Positions 1 to 8,352 are shown, counted from the stretch's first letter. The stretch: 14,334 nucleotides of DNA from Mailhella sp. (GCA_017411945.1 JAFQPD010000099.1:1-14334), one strand, 5' to 3'. The notes: a model not told the origin generated them from the sequence alone. A program made the numbers and translations.

Positions 1-1538
1 GAGTCGCCTTCCTTGAAGAGTTCGGAAGGAGACTTCACCTTCTTGCCGAGTTCGGTCACGTGGATGAGGCCTTCGATGCCTTCTTCCACTTCAACGAACA
101 GGCCGAAGTCGGTCACGTTGGTCACAGTGCCGGTGATCACGTTGCCCACAGGGTAGCGGGCGGGCACGGAAGCCCAGGGATCTTCGGCGAGCTGCTTCAT
201 GCCGAGGGTGAACTTTTCGTTTTCCTGATCCACGGTGAGGACCTTGGCCTGAACGACGTCGCCGACCTTATACACTTCGCCGGGGTGGCGGAGCTTCTTG
301 GTCCAGGAGATGTCGGACACGTGGATGAGGCCGTCGATGCCGTCTTCGATGCCGATGAACATGCCGAATTCGGTGATGTTCTTGATGACGCCTTCAATGA
401 TGGTGCCTTCGGGGAAGCGTTCGCCAACGAGTTCCCAGGGATTGGGCTTGACCTGCTTCATGCCGAGGGAGATGCGCTTCTTCTCGCTGTCGACGCCGAG
501 GATGACGACTTCGACTTCATCGCCCTGATGGACCATCTGGGAAGGATGACGGAGCTTGCGGGTCCAGGACATTTCGGAAATGTGCACGAGGCCTTCCACG
601 CCGGGTTCGAGTTCCACGAACACGCCGTAGTCAACGAGGTTGGTGACCTTGCCGGTGTGGTGGGAGCCTTCGGGGAAGCGGGCGGTGATGTCCTGCCAGG
701 GGTCGGGCACGAGCTGCTTCAGGCCGAGAGAGACCTTCTGGTTGTCCTTGTCGAAGGAAAGAACCTTGAGTTCGAGTTCCTGACCGAGGGACACCATTTC
801 GCGAGGATGACGGATGCGCTTCCAGGACATATCGGTGATATGCAGGAGGCCGTCGAGGCCGCCGAGGTCAACGAACACGCCGTATTCGGTGATGTTCTTG
901 GCCTTGCCCTTGACGATCTGGCCTTCGGCGAGTTCCTGAAGGAGCTTGCCGCGCTTGGCGTCGCGTTCTTCTTCGAGGAGCACGCGGCGGGACACGATGA
1001 CGTTGCTGCGGCGACGGTTGATCTTGAGGACGCGGAATTCGTAGTTCTGGTTGACCAGAGCGTCCATGTCCGGAACAGGACGGAGATCCACATGGGAACC
1101 GGGCAGGAAGGCTTCCACGCCGCCGAGGTCGACGGTGTAGCCGCCCTTGATGCGGCGGGTGATGATACCGGTGATGACGCCGTTGTCTTCGAGCACCTTT
1201 TCGAGCTGATCGAAGAGCTGCATGCGCTTGGCCTTTTCGAACGAAAGGATGATGGTGCCATCGTTTTCGTTCTTGCGAGCCACGTAAACTTCGACCTGAT
1301 CGCCTTCCTTAACGATCAGGTTGCCCTGAGCGTCACGGAATTCTTCTGCGGGGATCTGGCCTTCAGACTTGAAGCCCACGCTGACGAGAACAGTCTCGCC
1401 GTTGATGCCCACGATTTCGCCCTTGACGATCTGGCCTTCTTCGAGGTCGCCCATTTCGGGGGTGACGTAACCTTCCAGAAGCTCTGCGAAGTTCATTTCA
1501 GCGTCGATCTGGTTTTCCATGTTTTCGGCAGTTGCCAT
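1..1538 (-). CDS. rpsA: 30S ribosomal protein S1 (3' end cut by window edge)
   Basis: Ribosomal protein S1 binds mRNA on the 30S subunit and helps load messages for translation. The reverse-strand reading frame from 1538 gives about 512 residues beginning MATAENMENQIDAEM and stays open to the window edge, so the C-terminus is missing. Six S1 (OB-fold) repeats can be followed, at roughly residues 35-101, 118-185, 203-273, 288-360, 375-447 and 462 to the end. The later repeats carry typical cores such as YGVFVDLGGLDGLLHITDMSW, EFGMFIGI and GLIHVSDISW. Full-length S1 is usually about 550-580 residues, so little is lost. The start is set by GGAGG 9 bases upstream of ATG; a second in-frame Met at residue 7 has no better site. 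Codon use is strongly biased, as expected for a very highly expressed gene. Repeat count and motifs make the identification firm. Confidence 0.95.
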   Translation of the reverse strand, partial: MATAENMENQIDAEMNFAELLEGYVTPEMGDLEEGQIVKGEIVGINGETVLVSVGFKSEGQIPAEEFRDAQGNLIVKEGDQVEVYVARKNENDGTIILSFEKAKRMQLFDQLEKVLEDNGVITGIITRRIKGGYTVDLGGVEAFLPGSHVDLRPVPDMDALVNQNYEFRVLKINRRRSNVIVSRRVLLEEERDAKRGKLLQELAEGQIVKGKAKNITEYGVFVDLGGLDGLLHITDMSWKRIRHPREMVSLGQELELKVLSFDKDNQKVSLGLKQLVPDPWQDITARFPEGSHHTGKVTNLVDYGVFVELEPGVEGLVHISEMSWTRKLRHPSQMVHQGDEVEVVILGVDSEKKRISLGMKQVKPNPWELVGERFPEGTIIEGVIKNITEFGMFIGIEDGIDGLIHVSDISWTKKLRHPGEVYKVGDVVQAKVLTVDQENEKFTLGMKQLAEDPWASVPARYPVGNVITGTVTNVTDFGLFVEVEEGIEGLIHVTELGKKVKSPSELFKEGD

Positions 1539-1572
1539 TGTACGGATCCTCCAACCTAACAAACAGATTTCC

Positions 1573-1587
1573 GCCCGTTTTTCGGGC
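1573..1587 (-). promoter_or_regulatory. small hairpin in the rpsA leader
   Basis: Perfect 5-bp arms (GCCCG/CGGGC) enclose a 5-base loop of A residues on the rpsA message. The hairpin lies about 35 bases upstream of the rpsA start codon and just above its ribosome binding site. In enterobacteria the rpsA leader folds into hairpins used in autoregulation by S1; whether this one does the same is inference. Confidence 0.35.
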
Positions 1588-1596
1588 AGGTCTGCA

Positions 1597-1625
1597 TACA
1601 TATCAGGAAGAAGGCCAAAGCACAA
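1597..1625 (-). promoter_or_regulatory. weak candidate sigma70-type promoter for rpsA
   Basis: On the - strand, TTGTGC and TATGTA are separated by 17 bases and lie about 60-90 bases upstream of the rpsA start. Each box matches only 3 of 6 consensus bases, so spacing and position are the main support. No better pair was found by eye in the 224-bp spacer between rpsA and the divergent pseudouridine synthase gene, and no clear promoter for the latter was seen. Confidence 0.25.
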
Positions 1626-1762
1626 GATGTTTCTTTTTCTCTTTCCCGGAAAAGCGGATCAGGCCAAGCCTGTATGCGTTCTGGACTCAAGAGATAAAAA
1701 AATCTATGCTGTTGCACAGATAGAACAAGCCTTGCGGCACCGGAAGATAAAGGAAATCGACC

Positions 1763-2749
1763 ATGGACAGCGAAAAGAACAGGCAGGCCCTAGCCGTGAG
1801 CCGCGCCGAGGCAGGGCAGAAACTGCTCAATTTCCTCCAGCGCAGAGTGGCGGCGGCCATAGGCGAATTCCACCGCTGGATACGCACCGGACAGGTGAGA
1901 GTGAACGGGGCGCGAGCCAAGGCTTTCGACCGCGTCGAGGAAGGCGACATGGTGCGTGTGCCGCCCTTCGCCGTTTTTCTTCCTGCCGGAAGCGAGGTGA
2001 AAAATGAAGGCCGCAAGGCTTCCCGGCCTCAGCATGAGGGCGAGAAAAAGAAGGCATCCTCGCTTCGCATCGTCTATGAGGACGAAGACCTTCTTGTCAT
2101 CGCCAAGCCCGCAGGCCTTCCCGTGCAGGGCGGAACCGGTCACAGCGACAGCGTGGCTTCACGCCTTGCCGCAGAGCGGGCCGGCGCCGACTTCGTGCCC
2201 GCACCTGTGCATCGTCTCGATAAGGATACCACCGGCCTGCTCGTGGCCGGCAAGACCTATGCCGCCGTGCGCCTGCTCACCGATGCCCTTGCCGGGCGAG
2301 GCGGAGAAGCTCCGCGCAAGGAGTATCTGGCATGGGTGGAGGGCCGCTGGCCTTTCACGGCTGAAGACGGCCCGCAGGAACTGACCGACGTCCTTGCCAA
2401 GGATCAGAAGGCCCAGCGCATGAAAACTGTGCGCGGCAGCAAGGAAGAGGAAGGGCAGGAAGCCCGGTGCATAGTCACGGCATTGGAAACACGCCGCCTC
2501 CCTGAAGGGCGGGGGCGTGAATACACCCTCCTTCTCGTGCGACTGCTGACGGGCCGTACGCATCAGATACGCGTACAGCTTGCCTCGCGCGGGTATGCCA
2601 TCGTGGGAGACCCGTGGTACGGCAAGGGGGAAGGCGAGGGGCTCAAGCTCCATGCTTTCCGGCTTGCCCTCCCTCTGCCCGGGGGAGAGCATCGCAAGCT
2701 GGAGCTCCTGCCGCCGTGGAAGGGGGCTTGGAAGGTCGCAAGGATCTGA
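1763..2749 (+). CDS. RluA-family 23S rRNA pseudouridine synthase (RluC-like)
   Basis: The 328-residue protein belongs to the RluA family, which isomerises uridine to pseudouridine in RNA; RluC and RluD act on 23S rRNA. Residues 13-70 form an S4-type RNA-binding domain (SRAEAGQKLLNFLQRR, VRVNGARAK). The catalytic domain starts near residue 101 (LRIVYEDEDLLVIAKPAGLPV). The hallmark HRLDKDTTGLL is at 150-160, with D153 the expected catalytic aspartate. The later motif RTHQIRVQLAS followed by GDPWYG is also typical. An S4 domain plus about 330 residues fits RluC or RluD better than the shorter RluA; the exact target uridines cannot be read from sequence. A linker of about 20 charged residues (about 80-98, NEGRKASRPQHEGEKKK) joins the domains. 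AAGGA lies 8 bases before the start. The gene is divergent from rpsA, stands alone and ends at its own terminator. Confidence 0.9.
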   Translation: MDSEKNRQALAVSRAEAGQKLLNFLQRRVAAAIGEFHRWIRTGQVRVNGARAKAFDRVEEGDMVRVPPFAVFLPAGSEVKNEGRKASRPQHEGEKKKASSLRIVYEDEDLLVIAKPAGLPVQGGTGHSDSVASRLAAERAGADFVPAPVHRLDKDTTGLLVAGKTYAAVRLLTDALAGRGGEAPRKEYLAWVEGRWPFTAEDGPQELTDVLAKDQKAQRMKTVRGSKEEEGQEARCIVTALETRRLPEGRGREYTLLLVRLLTGRTHQIRVQLASRGYAIVGDPWYGKGEGEGLKLHAFRLALPLPGGEHRKLELLPPWKGAWKVARI

Positions 2750-2776
2750 TTTCTAATAGAGCAGAACAGTGATGAA

Positions 2777-2815
2777 GAACGCCGCCCAGCGTCATGCCGG
2801 ACGGCGTTCGTTTTT
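2777..2815 (+). terminator. rho-independent terminator after the pseudouridine synthase gene
   Basis: Arms GAACGCCG (2777-2784) and CGGCGTTC (2802-2809) pair perfectly around a 17-base loop, followed by G and five T. It begins 27 bases after the stop codon. Its T-tract touches the stop codon of the convergent membrane protein gene, so the two genes are packed tail to tail. Confidence 0.85.
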
Positions 2816-4014
2816 CAGTGCTTGCGGAGCTTGTCCAATATTTTCAGAAAACCGTTTTTCTTGCGAGGGGCGGGTTCTGTGGCAGGGGCAGGAACAGGCT
2901 TTTTGTAGCGGGCCGAGCGGTTCTTCGTGCAGCGTCTTGCAAAGGGGATGACCTTAGTGTTCCTTCCGCAGGATTCGCATATCTGCCCTGCGTCTTCTCT
3001 GGGCTTGCTTATCTTGCGGTAGATGTAGACGGCGATGGGCACGCCGAGGAGCATGCCCCACATGCCCATGACGCTGTGCGCGATGTACAGGATGATGAGG
3101 GTCATCACCGGGTTGATATGCATCACCGAAGAAACGATGCGCGGGTTCAGGACGTAGGCTTCGATGAGATGGATGACGATGATCATCAACACGGCCCAGA
3201 GGCCCAGCTCGATGCCCCCGCTGTTGATGGCCATGAGCACGATGGGCACCGAGGAGATGAACACGCCGAGGACGGGGATGAGGCCGCAGAGGAAGACCAG
3301 CGTGCAGAGCAGGGCCGCCGCCTTCACGCCGAGTATCTGCAGGCAGATGGCGGTGAGTATGGTGTTTACGGTGGAGATGAAGAGCTGGGCGCGGAAATTG
3401 CCGCCCACCACCTTGGCGAAGAGCACGATGCTGTCGGCCGTTTCATGGTAGGCTTCGGCAAGGCGGGTGAAGCGCAGCTGGCGAACTCCCTGCGAGAGGC
3501 GGGGCAGGTCCAGCATGATGAGGAAGCTGAACAGCATGGCTATGAAGAACCAGCTGAAATAATGCAGGCCCTTTTCCAGCGCGGCGCGGGCTATGCTCCA
3601 GCCGTTGAGCACGGCCGTTTCCGGCGTGACCATGGTCTTCGCCTGGGCGAGGAGCGGAGCTATGAACTCATTGCTGCCGAGGTTGGCGTCTATCCATGTG
3701 CGTATGGCCTGCACGCTGTGGGGTATCTGCTCGGTGAAGGCTATGGCTTCGCTCAGAAGGCGCGGAGGCATGAGGATGAGGAAGGCCGTTACCAGAGTGA
3801 GGAATATGGCGTAGACCGACACGACGATGAAGCGGCGGTTCCAGCGGAAGCGGCGGCGCAGGGCATGCGTGATGCTGGAAGTAATGAAGCACATGATATA
3901 GGTGATGAAGAGCAGCCCGAACATGTCCCGGAAAAGGTACAGGAGGGCGGCGAATATCACCCATATGAAATAAACGCGGTTGACGCGCACGAAGTCGGAA
4001 ATGCTGAAGGCCAT
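2815..4014 (-). CDS. AI-2E/PerM-family membrane transporter with cysteine-containing tail
   Basis: This 399-residue integral membrane protein fits the AI-2E exporter-like (UPF0118/PerM) family, whose members are proposed permeases or efflux proteins of varied substrate. Hydrophobic segments lie near 14-28, 32-48, 62-82, 152-168, 210-228, 232-262, 270-288 and 303-332. Family landmarks are the long soluble stretch between TM3 and TM4 (about 85-150), GLIPVLGVFISSVPIVL (244-260) and IEAYVLNPRIVSS (284-296). After the last helix a soluble basic tail of about 65 residues carries Cys346, Cys349 and Cys362 in a CxxC-x12-C arrangement, then a Pro/Ala/Lys stretch. Such a tail is not a standard part of the family. 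The start has GGAAG a few bases upstream. The gene follows lptB but is separated by a terminator and has its own candidate promoter, so it is probably a separate unit. The substrate is unknown. Confidence 0.88.
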   Translation of the reverse strand: MAFSISDFVRVNRVYFIWVIFAALLYLFRDMFGLLFITYIMCFITSSITHALRRRFRWNRRFIVVSVYAIFLTLVTAFLILMPPRLLSEAIAFTEQIPHSVQAIRTWIDANLGSNEFIAPLLAQAKTMVTPETAVLNGWSIARAALEKGLHYFSWFFIAMLFSFLIMLDLPRLSQGVRQLRFTRLAEAYHETADSIVLFAKVVGGNFRAQLFISTVNTILTAICLQILGVKAAALLCTLVFLCGLIPVLGVFISSVPIVLMAINSGGIELGLWAVLMIIVIHLIEAYVLNPRIVSSVMHINPVMTLIILYIAHSVMGMWGMLLGVPIAVYIYRKISKPREDAGQICESCGRNTKVIPFARRCTKNRSARYKKPVPAPATEPAPRKKNGFLKILDKLRKH

Positions 4015-4074
4015 CTCTCTTCCCTGTTGGAGCCGGAGTTCCCGGCAAGTGACTCATTTTTGCAACTGTGGCCG

Positions 4075-4105
4075 AATATAGAATATCACACCACTGTTTC
4101 GTCAA
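4075..4105 (-). promoter_or_regulatory. candidate sigma70-type promoter for the AI-2E-family gene
   Basis: On the - strand, TTGACG (complement of 4100-4105, 5/6 match) is followed after 19 bases by TATATT (complement of 4075-4080, 5/6 match). It lies 60-90 bases upstream of the start codon and just downstream of the lptB terminator. The spacer is longer than the ideal 17; an overlapping TCTATA gives 17 bases but matches less well. Confidence 0.5.
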
Positions 4106-4155
4106 GGAAAAAAGCGCGTAACGCTCTCCGGTACGAGCGATAATCAGCCGCCTGT

Positions 4156-4191
4156 AAAGAAAAAGCCGCCTCGTCTGCTGAGGCGGCTTTT
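4156..4191 (-). terminator. strong rho-independent terminator after lptB
   Basis: Perfect 12-bp arms (AAAAGCCGCCTC at 4161-4172 and GAGGCGGCTTTT at 4180-4191) enclose a 7-base loop. On the - strand the stem is followed by a TTTTTCTTT run. It sits 24 bases after the lptB stop codon and closes the waaA/kdsC/lpt unit. Confidence 0.93.
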
Positions 4192-4214
4192 CCAGATGGA
4201 GGAGCTTGGAGCGG

Positions 4215-4940
<726 letters not shown>

Positions 4941-4941
4941 G

Positions 4942-5484
4942 CTATTTCTCCTTCTTTTCGTTGGAGAATATGGCATGTACGCGCTTCTTGGAGCTGCCTT
5001 CGATCACGCTGCGGTTTTCGTTCATGAAATAGCGGATGACGCTGCCGCGGATGGAGTTCTCGCCATCCTGCAGTACGGGGTCGCCTTCCAGCACGAGGAT
5101 GTTTGTCTGGGCAAAGAAGGTGGCCTTTTCCGCGGTTCCCTGCTGAGTGCCGTTTTTGAAACGCACATTGTGTTCGGCAATGACGCGGTCGAGGTCGCCA
5201 GCGGCATCGGCGGCTCTGGAAGTGCTTTTCCTGGCCTCTTTCTTTTCGCTGCGGCCGTCCTTCCCCTTGAGGATGAGGGTAAGCTGATCCGACCACATCT
5301 TGAAGTCGCCGCGCACGGCTTCCACGTTGCCATGGAAGACCACGGTGTTCTTGTCGGAGCTGTACTCCATGTTGTCGGCGGTCACGTCGACAGGGGCGTC
5401 GTTATCTCCGCCGGGCAGGGGGGCGGCCCATGCCGGGGAGGAAAGGAGAAGGGCGGCGAGAAGGGCGAGGATGTATTTTTTCAT
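4942..5484 (-). CDS. lptA: periplasmic LPS-transport bridge protein LptA
   Basis: LptA forms the periplasmic beta-jellyroll bridge that carries lipopolysaccharide from LptC to LptD. The 180-residue product starts with a clear signal peptide (MKKYILALLAALLLSSPAWA, cleavage expected after residue 20). An OstA/LptA domain follows, with DVTADNMEYSSDKNTVVFHGNVEA and later TNILVLEGDPVLQDGENSIRG. A charged Lys/Glu/Arg/Ser segment at about 85-105 interrupts the domain and is likely a loop. The start at 5484 is chosen for GGAGG 9 bases upstream and because it begins the signal peptide; the upstream in-frame codons overlap lptC. The lptC stop and this start form TGACATG. Size, signal peptide and position between lptC and lptB make the call strong. 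Confidence 0.93.
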   Translation of the reverse strand: MKKYILALLAALLLSSPAWAAPLPGGDNDAPVDVTADNMEYSSDKNTVVFHGNVEAVRGDFKMWSDQLTLILKGKDGRSEKKEARKSTSRAADAAGDLDRVIAEHNVRFKNGTQQGTAEKATFFAQTNILVLEGDPVLQDGENSIRGSVIRYFMNENRSVIEGSSKKRVHAIFSNEKKEK

Positions 5485-5485
5485 G

Positions 5486-6166
5486 TCAGCTGGCCTCCAT
5501 GGCGTCTTTGGCGGCATCGGTGTCCTCTTCGGGAGAGGCTTCTTCGCGTTTCGGGGGATACCAGCGCATTTTCACGCCGTGGTCGCCCATAAGGGTATTG
5601 GTGTTCAGGTCCCATGTCATGCGGGCGCAGGATCCGGAAAGTTCAGGCCCGGCCAAGGTGGCTCCGCCGGGAAACGTGAGCTTGCTGAGCTGGTTGATGA
5701 AAACGGCATAGTCGCTGGTGAGCACGTTTTCTTCATGCTGGGCCCGGACATCCTCCGACATGGATACCTTCTGGTTCCCGTCTTCCACGCGCCCTATCTT
5801 GGAGGTGGCGTGTATGACGCGGGGGGAGCCGTTTTCGTCGTCTTCCATCATATAGGCGATCTCGGGTTCGCGGACGGTGACATCGCCGGATTCCTGATTC
5901 AGAGCGGCCCATTTGGCTTTGAGGTCGAAGCTTTTTCTCCCCTCCCTCCCCTGAGTGAGGGTGAGGTCGCGTATGGCGAGGTCTACGGCGCTGGATACTT
6001 CGGCGGGCGGGTTCGTGAGCAGCCTGTCGAGGTCGGCCGAACGCACCACGTCTTTCAGCGCATGGATGGACTGGCTGGTCTTCCAGCTCATCCAGCCGTA
6101 CCAGCTGCCCCATGCGAGCAGGCCGACAGTGGCAAGAGCCAGAGTTCTGCGGAGCGATGCGTTCAT
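5486..6166 (-). CDS. lptC: LPS export protein LptC
   Basis: LptC is the bitopic inner-membrane partner of LptB2FG that hands lipopolysaccharide to LptA. The 226-residue product has an N-terminal membrane anchor at about residues 6-27 (RRTLALATVGLLAWGSWYGW) and then a periplasmic domain. The C-terminal part (VLTSDYAVFINQLSKLTF, then MTWDLNTNTLMGDHGVKMRW) fits the LptC beta-jellyroll pattern. It ends with an acidic tail (REEASPEEDTDAAKDAMEAS). At 226 residues it is somewhat longer than the E. coli protein of about 190. Its ATG overlaps the kdsC stop codon as ATGA, and no strong ribosome binding site is visible, so translation probably depends on coupling to kdsC. LptC sequences diverge widely, so the call leans on context as well as on the anchor and C-terminal pattern. 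Confidence 0.9.
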   Translation of the reverse strand: MNASLRRTLALATVGLLAWGSWYGWMSWKTSQSIHALKDVVRSADLDRLLTNPPAEVSSAVDLAIRDLTLTQGREGRKSFDLKAKWAALNQESGDVTVREPEIAYMMEDDENGSPRVIHATSKIGRVEDGNQKVSMSEDVRAQHEENVLTSDYAVFINQLSKLTFPGGATLAGPELSGSCARMTWDLNTNTLMGDHGVKMRWYPPKREEASPEEDTDAAKDAMEAS

Positions 6167-6750
6167 ATGCGGGCCGGCCCCGTTGCCGCAGTCCAGAAGT
6201 CTGCGGGATTCTTGCCGCCGAGACGGGCGTTGAGGAGGAATTCTATGGCTTCGCGCACAGCGCCGTCGCCGCCGCGGGCGGCAGTGACGTAGCGGGCTTC
6301 CTTTTTCACCTGGGCCACGGCGTTGGCCACGGCAATGGGCATGCCTACTTTGCGCATGGGGTCGAGGTCTATCCAGTCGTCGCCCATATAGGCAATCTCT
6401 TCCGGCTTGAGGCCGTATTTTTCCCGGATGGCTTCCAGCTTGGGGAGCTTGGATTCGAAGCCGGCATGGAATTCCGTGACGCCGAGCTGAGACATGCGGG
6501 CAAGCACGCAGGGGTCGCTGCGCCCGGTTATGATCCCTATGCCTATGCCGGCGAGCATGGCCGTCTTGATCCCTATGCCGTCCTGAGCGTTGAAGCATTT
6601 GACGGGGTGGCCGTTCTCCTGGAAGTAGAGCTTTCCATCGGTGCAGACGCCGTCGACATCGAGCACAAGGAAACGAACGCGGGCCGCATCGCGGAAGGCG
6701 TTTTCATCGGCGGCGATGCCGGGGAAAAGCGCAGGATTTTCAATAGCCAT
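6163..6750 (-). CDS. kdsC: 3-deoxy-D-manno-octulosonate 8-phosphate phosphatase KdsC
   Basis: KdsC hydrolyses Kdo 8-phosphate to free Kdo, the last step before activation to CMP-Kdo for lipopolysaccharide inner core synthesis. The 195-residue protein is a HAD phosphatase of the small tetramer-forming class without a large cap. It shows the nucleophile motif DVDGVCTDG (Asp31, Asp33), motif II ITGRSD (74-79), a lysine in SKLPKLE (101 or 104) and the metal-binding GDDWIDLD (123-130). Length matches the family (about 170-190 residues). The start is supported by GGAG 5 bases before ATG. About 24 residues precede the HAD core, slightly more than usual. The gene heads the kdsC-lptC-lptA-lptB block and has its own promoter-like sequence downstream of waaA. 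Confidence 0.95.
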   Translation of the reverse strand: MAIENPALFPGIAADENAFRDAARVRFLVLDVDGVCTDGKLYFQENGHPVKCFNAQDGIGIKTAMLAGIGIGIITGRSDPCVLARMSQLGVTEFHAGFESKLPKLEAIREKYGLKPEEIAYMGDDWIDLDPMRKVGMPIAVANAVAQVKKEARYVTAARGGDGAVREAIEFLLNARLGGKNPADFWTAATGPARI

Positions 6751-6784
6751 GGGAACTCCGATGTGGAAACTGCTTCAGTCCTTT

Positions 6785-6813
6785 TCTATATCCGCCTTTG
6801 GGCCCGGAGTCAA
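6785..6813 (-). promoter_or_regulatory. sigma70-type promoter in front of kdsC-lptCAB
   Basis: On the - strand, TTGACT (5/6 match) and TATAGA (4/6 match) are separated by exactly 17 bases, in the 99-bp gap between waaA and kdsC. The expected start of transcription is about 25-30 bases upstream of the kdsC ATG. It would let the export genes be made independently of waaA. Confidence 0.65.
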
Positions 6814-6849
6814 AGGCAGGCGTTCCCCGCTTCAACGCGGCATGGGCTT

Positions 6850-8169
6850 TCAGTCTTTCAGCATGCTGTTTTTCAGGATGTCCGCAGCGGCGGTTGAGCC
6901 TCCGAGACGGGGGGCGAGCCAGCTCTGGAAGGCTTTGCGTATGTCTTTCTGAGGGAGCGGCGCGCTGGACTGTTCGAGCATGATGTCGATGACTTCTCTG
7001 GGGGTGTGGGCGATGCGCAGGAGCGCGGCCTGTTCAAGGCTGGCGTTCCTGCCTTCCCTGTTCATGGCCCAGAGGAAATTGGAGGCGGACGGCCCTATGC
7101 AGGGGATGCGGCCTGCGGCAAGGGATTCGAGGAAGTTCTGTCCGCCCTGCCCGAAGCTTCCGCCTACGAAAACGGCCTGGGCCGAGGCGTAGAGGCGGGG
7201 CAGGTCGCCGAAGCGGTCCCAGATGAGCACGCGGCCTTGCGGCAGAGTGAAATTCTCCTCCATTTCCGAGACGAGGAGAGGATAAAGGCCGATGTCGCTG
7301 AGCACGGACTTCCACGCTTCCACGCGATGAAGATGCCGGGGAACTATGATGATGCAGGCCTCAGGACGCTTCTTGAAGATGAGCGGCAGCTGGCCGGGCA
7401 GTCGCGTCTCTTCTCCGCTGCGCACGGAAGCGAAAAGGAATACCGGGCCTTCCGCGCGGAAGCTGTTTTCTTCCAGAGGCTTTTCGAGCATCTCGGCCGC
7501 GAGATCGAACTTGATGTTGGGCATGGTCTGCGCGGGGCAGGGGAAGATGGCGGCGAAGCCGCGGCGGTCGTTTTCGGATATGGCGGCGACCCCGGCGGGA
7601 GAAACGGCTTTCATGAGCGAGGAGAAGCGGCGCCCGAAGTTTACCGTGGAGGCTGTGATGCGGCCGTTCAGCACTTGGACCGGCACCCCCTGCTCCCGGC
7701 AGGCGGCCATGAGCGAAGGCCAGAGCTCGGTCTCGAGCAGGGCCACGATGCGCGGCCGGGCAAGAGCGACGGCCCTGCGGGCGATGTCGGGGCGGTCGAA
7801 GGGGGCGAAGCGCACGGCGAGCTTCAGAAGGGGGTGGCTCTCCGCCAGCGCAGGCAGGGCTTTTTCTATGACCTCGCGTCCCTGTCTCGTCCAGGTGACG
7901 ACGAGCACTCGCAGAGGCTGTTCGGGGTCCAGAGCCTTGCAGACGGCGACAGCGAGCCGGGCTTCACCGCCGGAAGCGGCCTGGAGCCAGATGTCCACAG
8001 TATGTTCGCCAGAGACAGAGGGAAAGTCAGGGGCCAGCCAGTCCTCAGGGATGAGCCGTTCGGGCCATCCGTCGGCAAGTCTGCGGCTTCTTTTGAGAAA
8101 AGGAAGCGCGACGCGCCAGAGAAGGCTGTAAAAGAAGAAGAAAGGACGAGAGAAAACAGAAGATGCCAT
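6850..8169 (-). CDS. waaA: 3-deoxy-D-manno-octulosonic acid (Kdo) transferase WaaA/KdtA
   Basis: WaaA transfers Kdo from CMP-Kdo to lipid A precursor at the inner face of the cytoplasmic membrane. The 439-residue product has an N-terminal hydrophobic anchor (about 8-25). The expected donor/acceptor motifs follow: QAASGGEA (63-70, with Glu69 aligned to the catalytic glutamate of the usual ASVGE), ETELWPS (146-152), NGRIT (168-172), NIKFD (218-222), IVPRHLHR (275-282) and FVGGSF (334-339). The C-terminal loop reads GQGGQNFLESLAAG, where many WaaA proteins have GGHNPLEPA, so the usual His is Gln here. Length fits the family (about 420-440). AGGGGG lies 5 bases before ATG. Its neighbours are Kdo phosphatase and lpt genes, which agrees with the role. 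No convincing promoter was seen in the 88 bases upstream. Confidence 0.92.
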   Translation of the reverse strand: MASSVFSRPFFFFYSLLWRVALPFLKRSRRLADGWPERLIPEDWLAPDFPSVSGEHTVDIWLQAASGGEARLAVAVCKALDPEQPLRVLVVTWTRQGREVIEKALPALAESHPLLKLAVRFAPFDRPDIARRAVALARPRIVALLETELWPSLMAACREQGVPVQVLNGRITASTVNFGRRFSSLMKAVSPAGVAAISENDRRGFAAIFPCPAQTMPNIKFDLAAEMLEKPLEENSFRAEGPVFLFASVRSGEETRLPGQLPLIFKKRPEACIIIVPRHLHRVEAWKSVLSDIGLYPLLVSEMEENFTLPQGRVLIWDRFGDLPRLYASAQAVFVGGSFGQGGQNFLESLAAGRIPCIGPSASNFLWAMNREGRNASLEQAALLRIAHTPREVIDIMLEQSSAPLPQKDIRKAFQSWLAPRLGGSTAAADILKNSMLKD

Positions 8170-8257
8170 AGAAGCCCCCTGCGGAGCACTATGCTACAGA
8201 GGACGGAAAGGTGCAAGTCTGCAACGCAGGAGAGCCTGCCCATACACGCTCAGGAAA

Positions 8258-8302
8258 CGTAAGGCCGACGCTCCGAACGAAGTTCGGGGAGTCGGCCTTA
8301 CG
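8258..8302 (-). terminator. large nested hairpin between the reductase gene and waaA
   Basis: Perfect 12-bp arms CGTAAGGCCGAC (8258-8269) and GTCGGCCTTACG (8291-8302) enclose an inner hairpin, CCGAAC/GTTCGG with a 3-base loop. On the - strand it is followed by only TTT, so it is a weak intrinsic terminator or an RNA-stabilising structure. It is the second of two hairpins downstream of the flavoprotein gene. Confidence 0.6.
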
Positions 8303-8312
8303 AGTCATGGGG

Positions 8313-8347
8313 GTGATTGAGGGGGAGATTATCTCCCCCTCAATCAC
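8313..8347 (-). terminator. 35-bp palindromic hairpin right after the reductase stop codon
   Basis: Perfect 17-bp arms surround a single central base. The left arm begins GTGATTGAGGGGG and the right arm ends CCCCCTCAATCAC. It lies 5 bases after the flavoprotein stop codon. No T-tract follows on either strand, so it may protect the mRNA 3' end or work together with the neighbouring hairpin rather than terminate alone. Confidence 0.6.
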
Positions 8348-8352
8348 AATTC

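Noticed and set aside
60..1559. Open frame of 499 codons on the + strand opposite rpsA
   Set aside because: It is the mirror of a six-repeat S1 gene; its low-complexity His/Asp/Glu/Gly composition is typical of antisense frames opposite GC-rich, codon-biased genes.
2794..4143. 449-codon + strand frame opposite the AI-2E-family gene
   Set aside because: Antisense to a clear membrane protein; rich in His, Asp, Glu and Ala without any recognisable domain.
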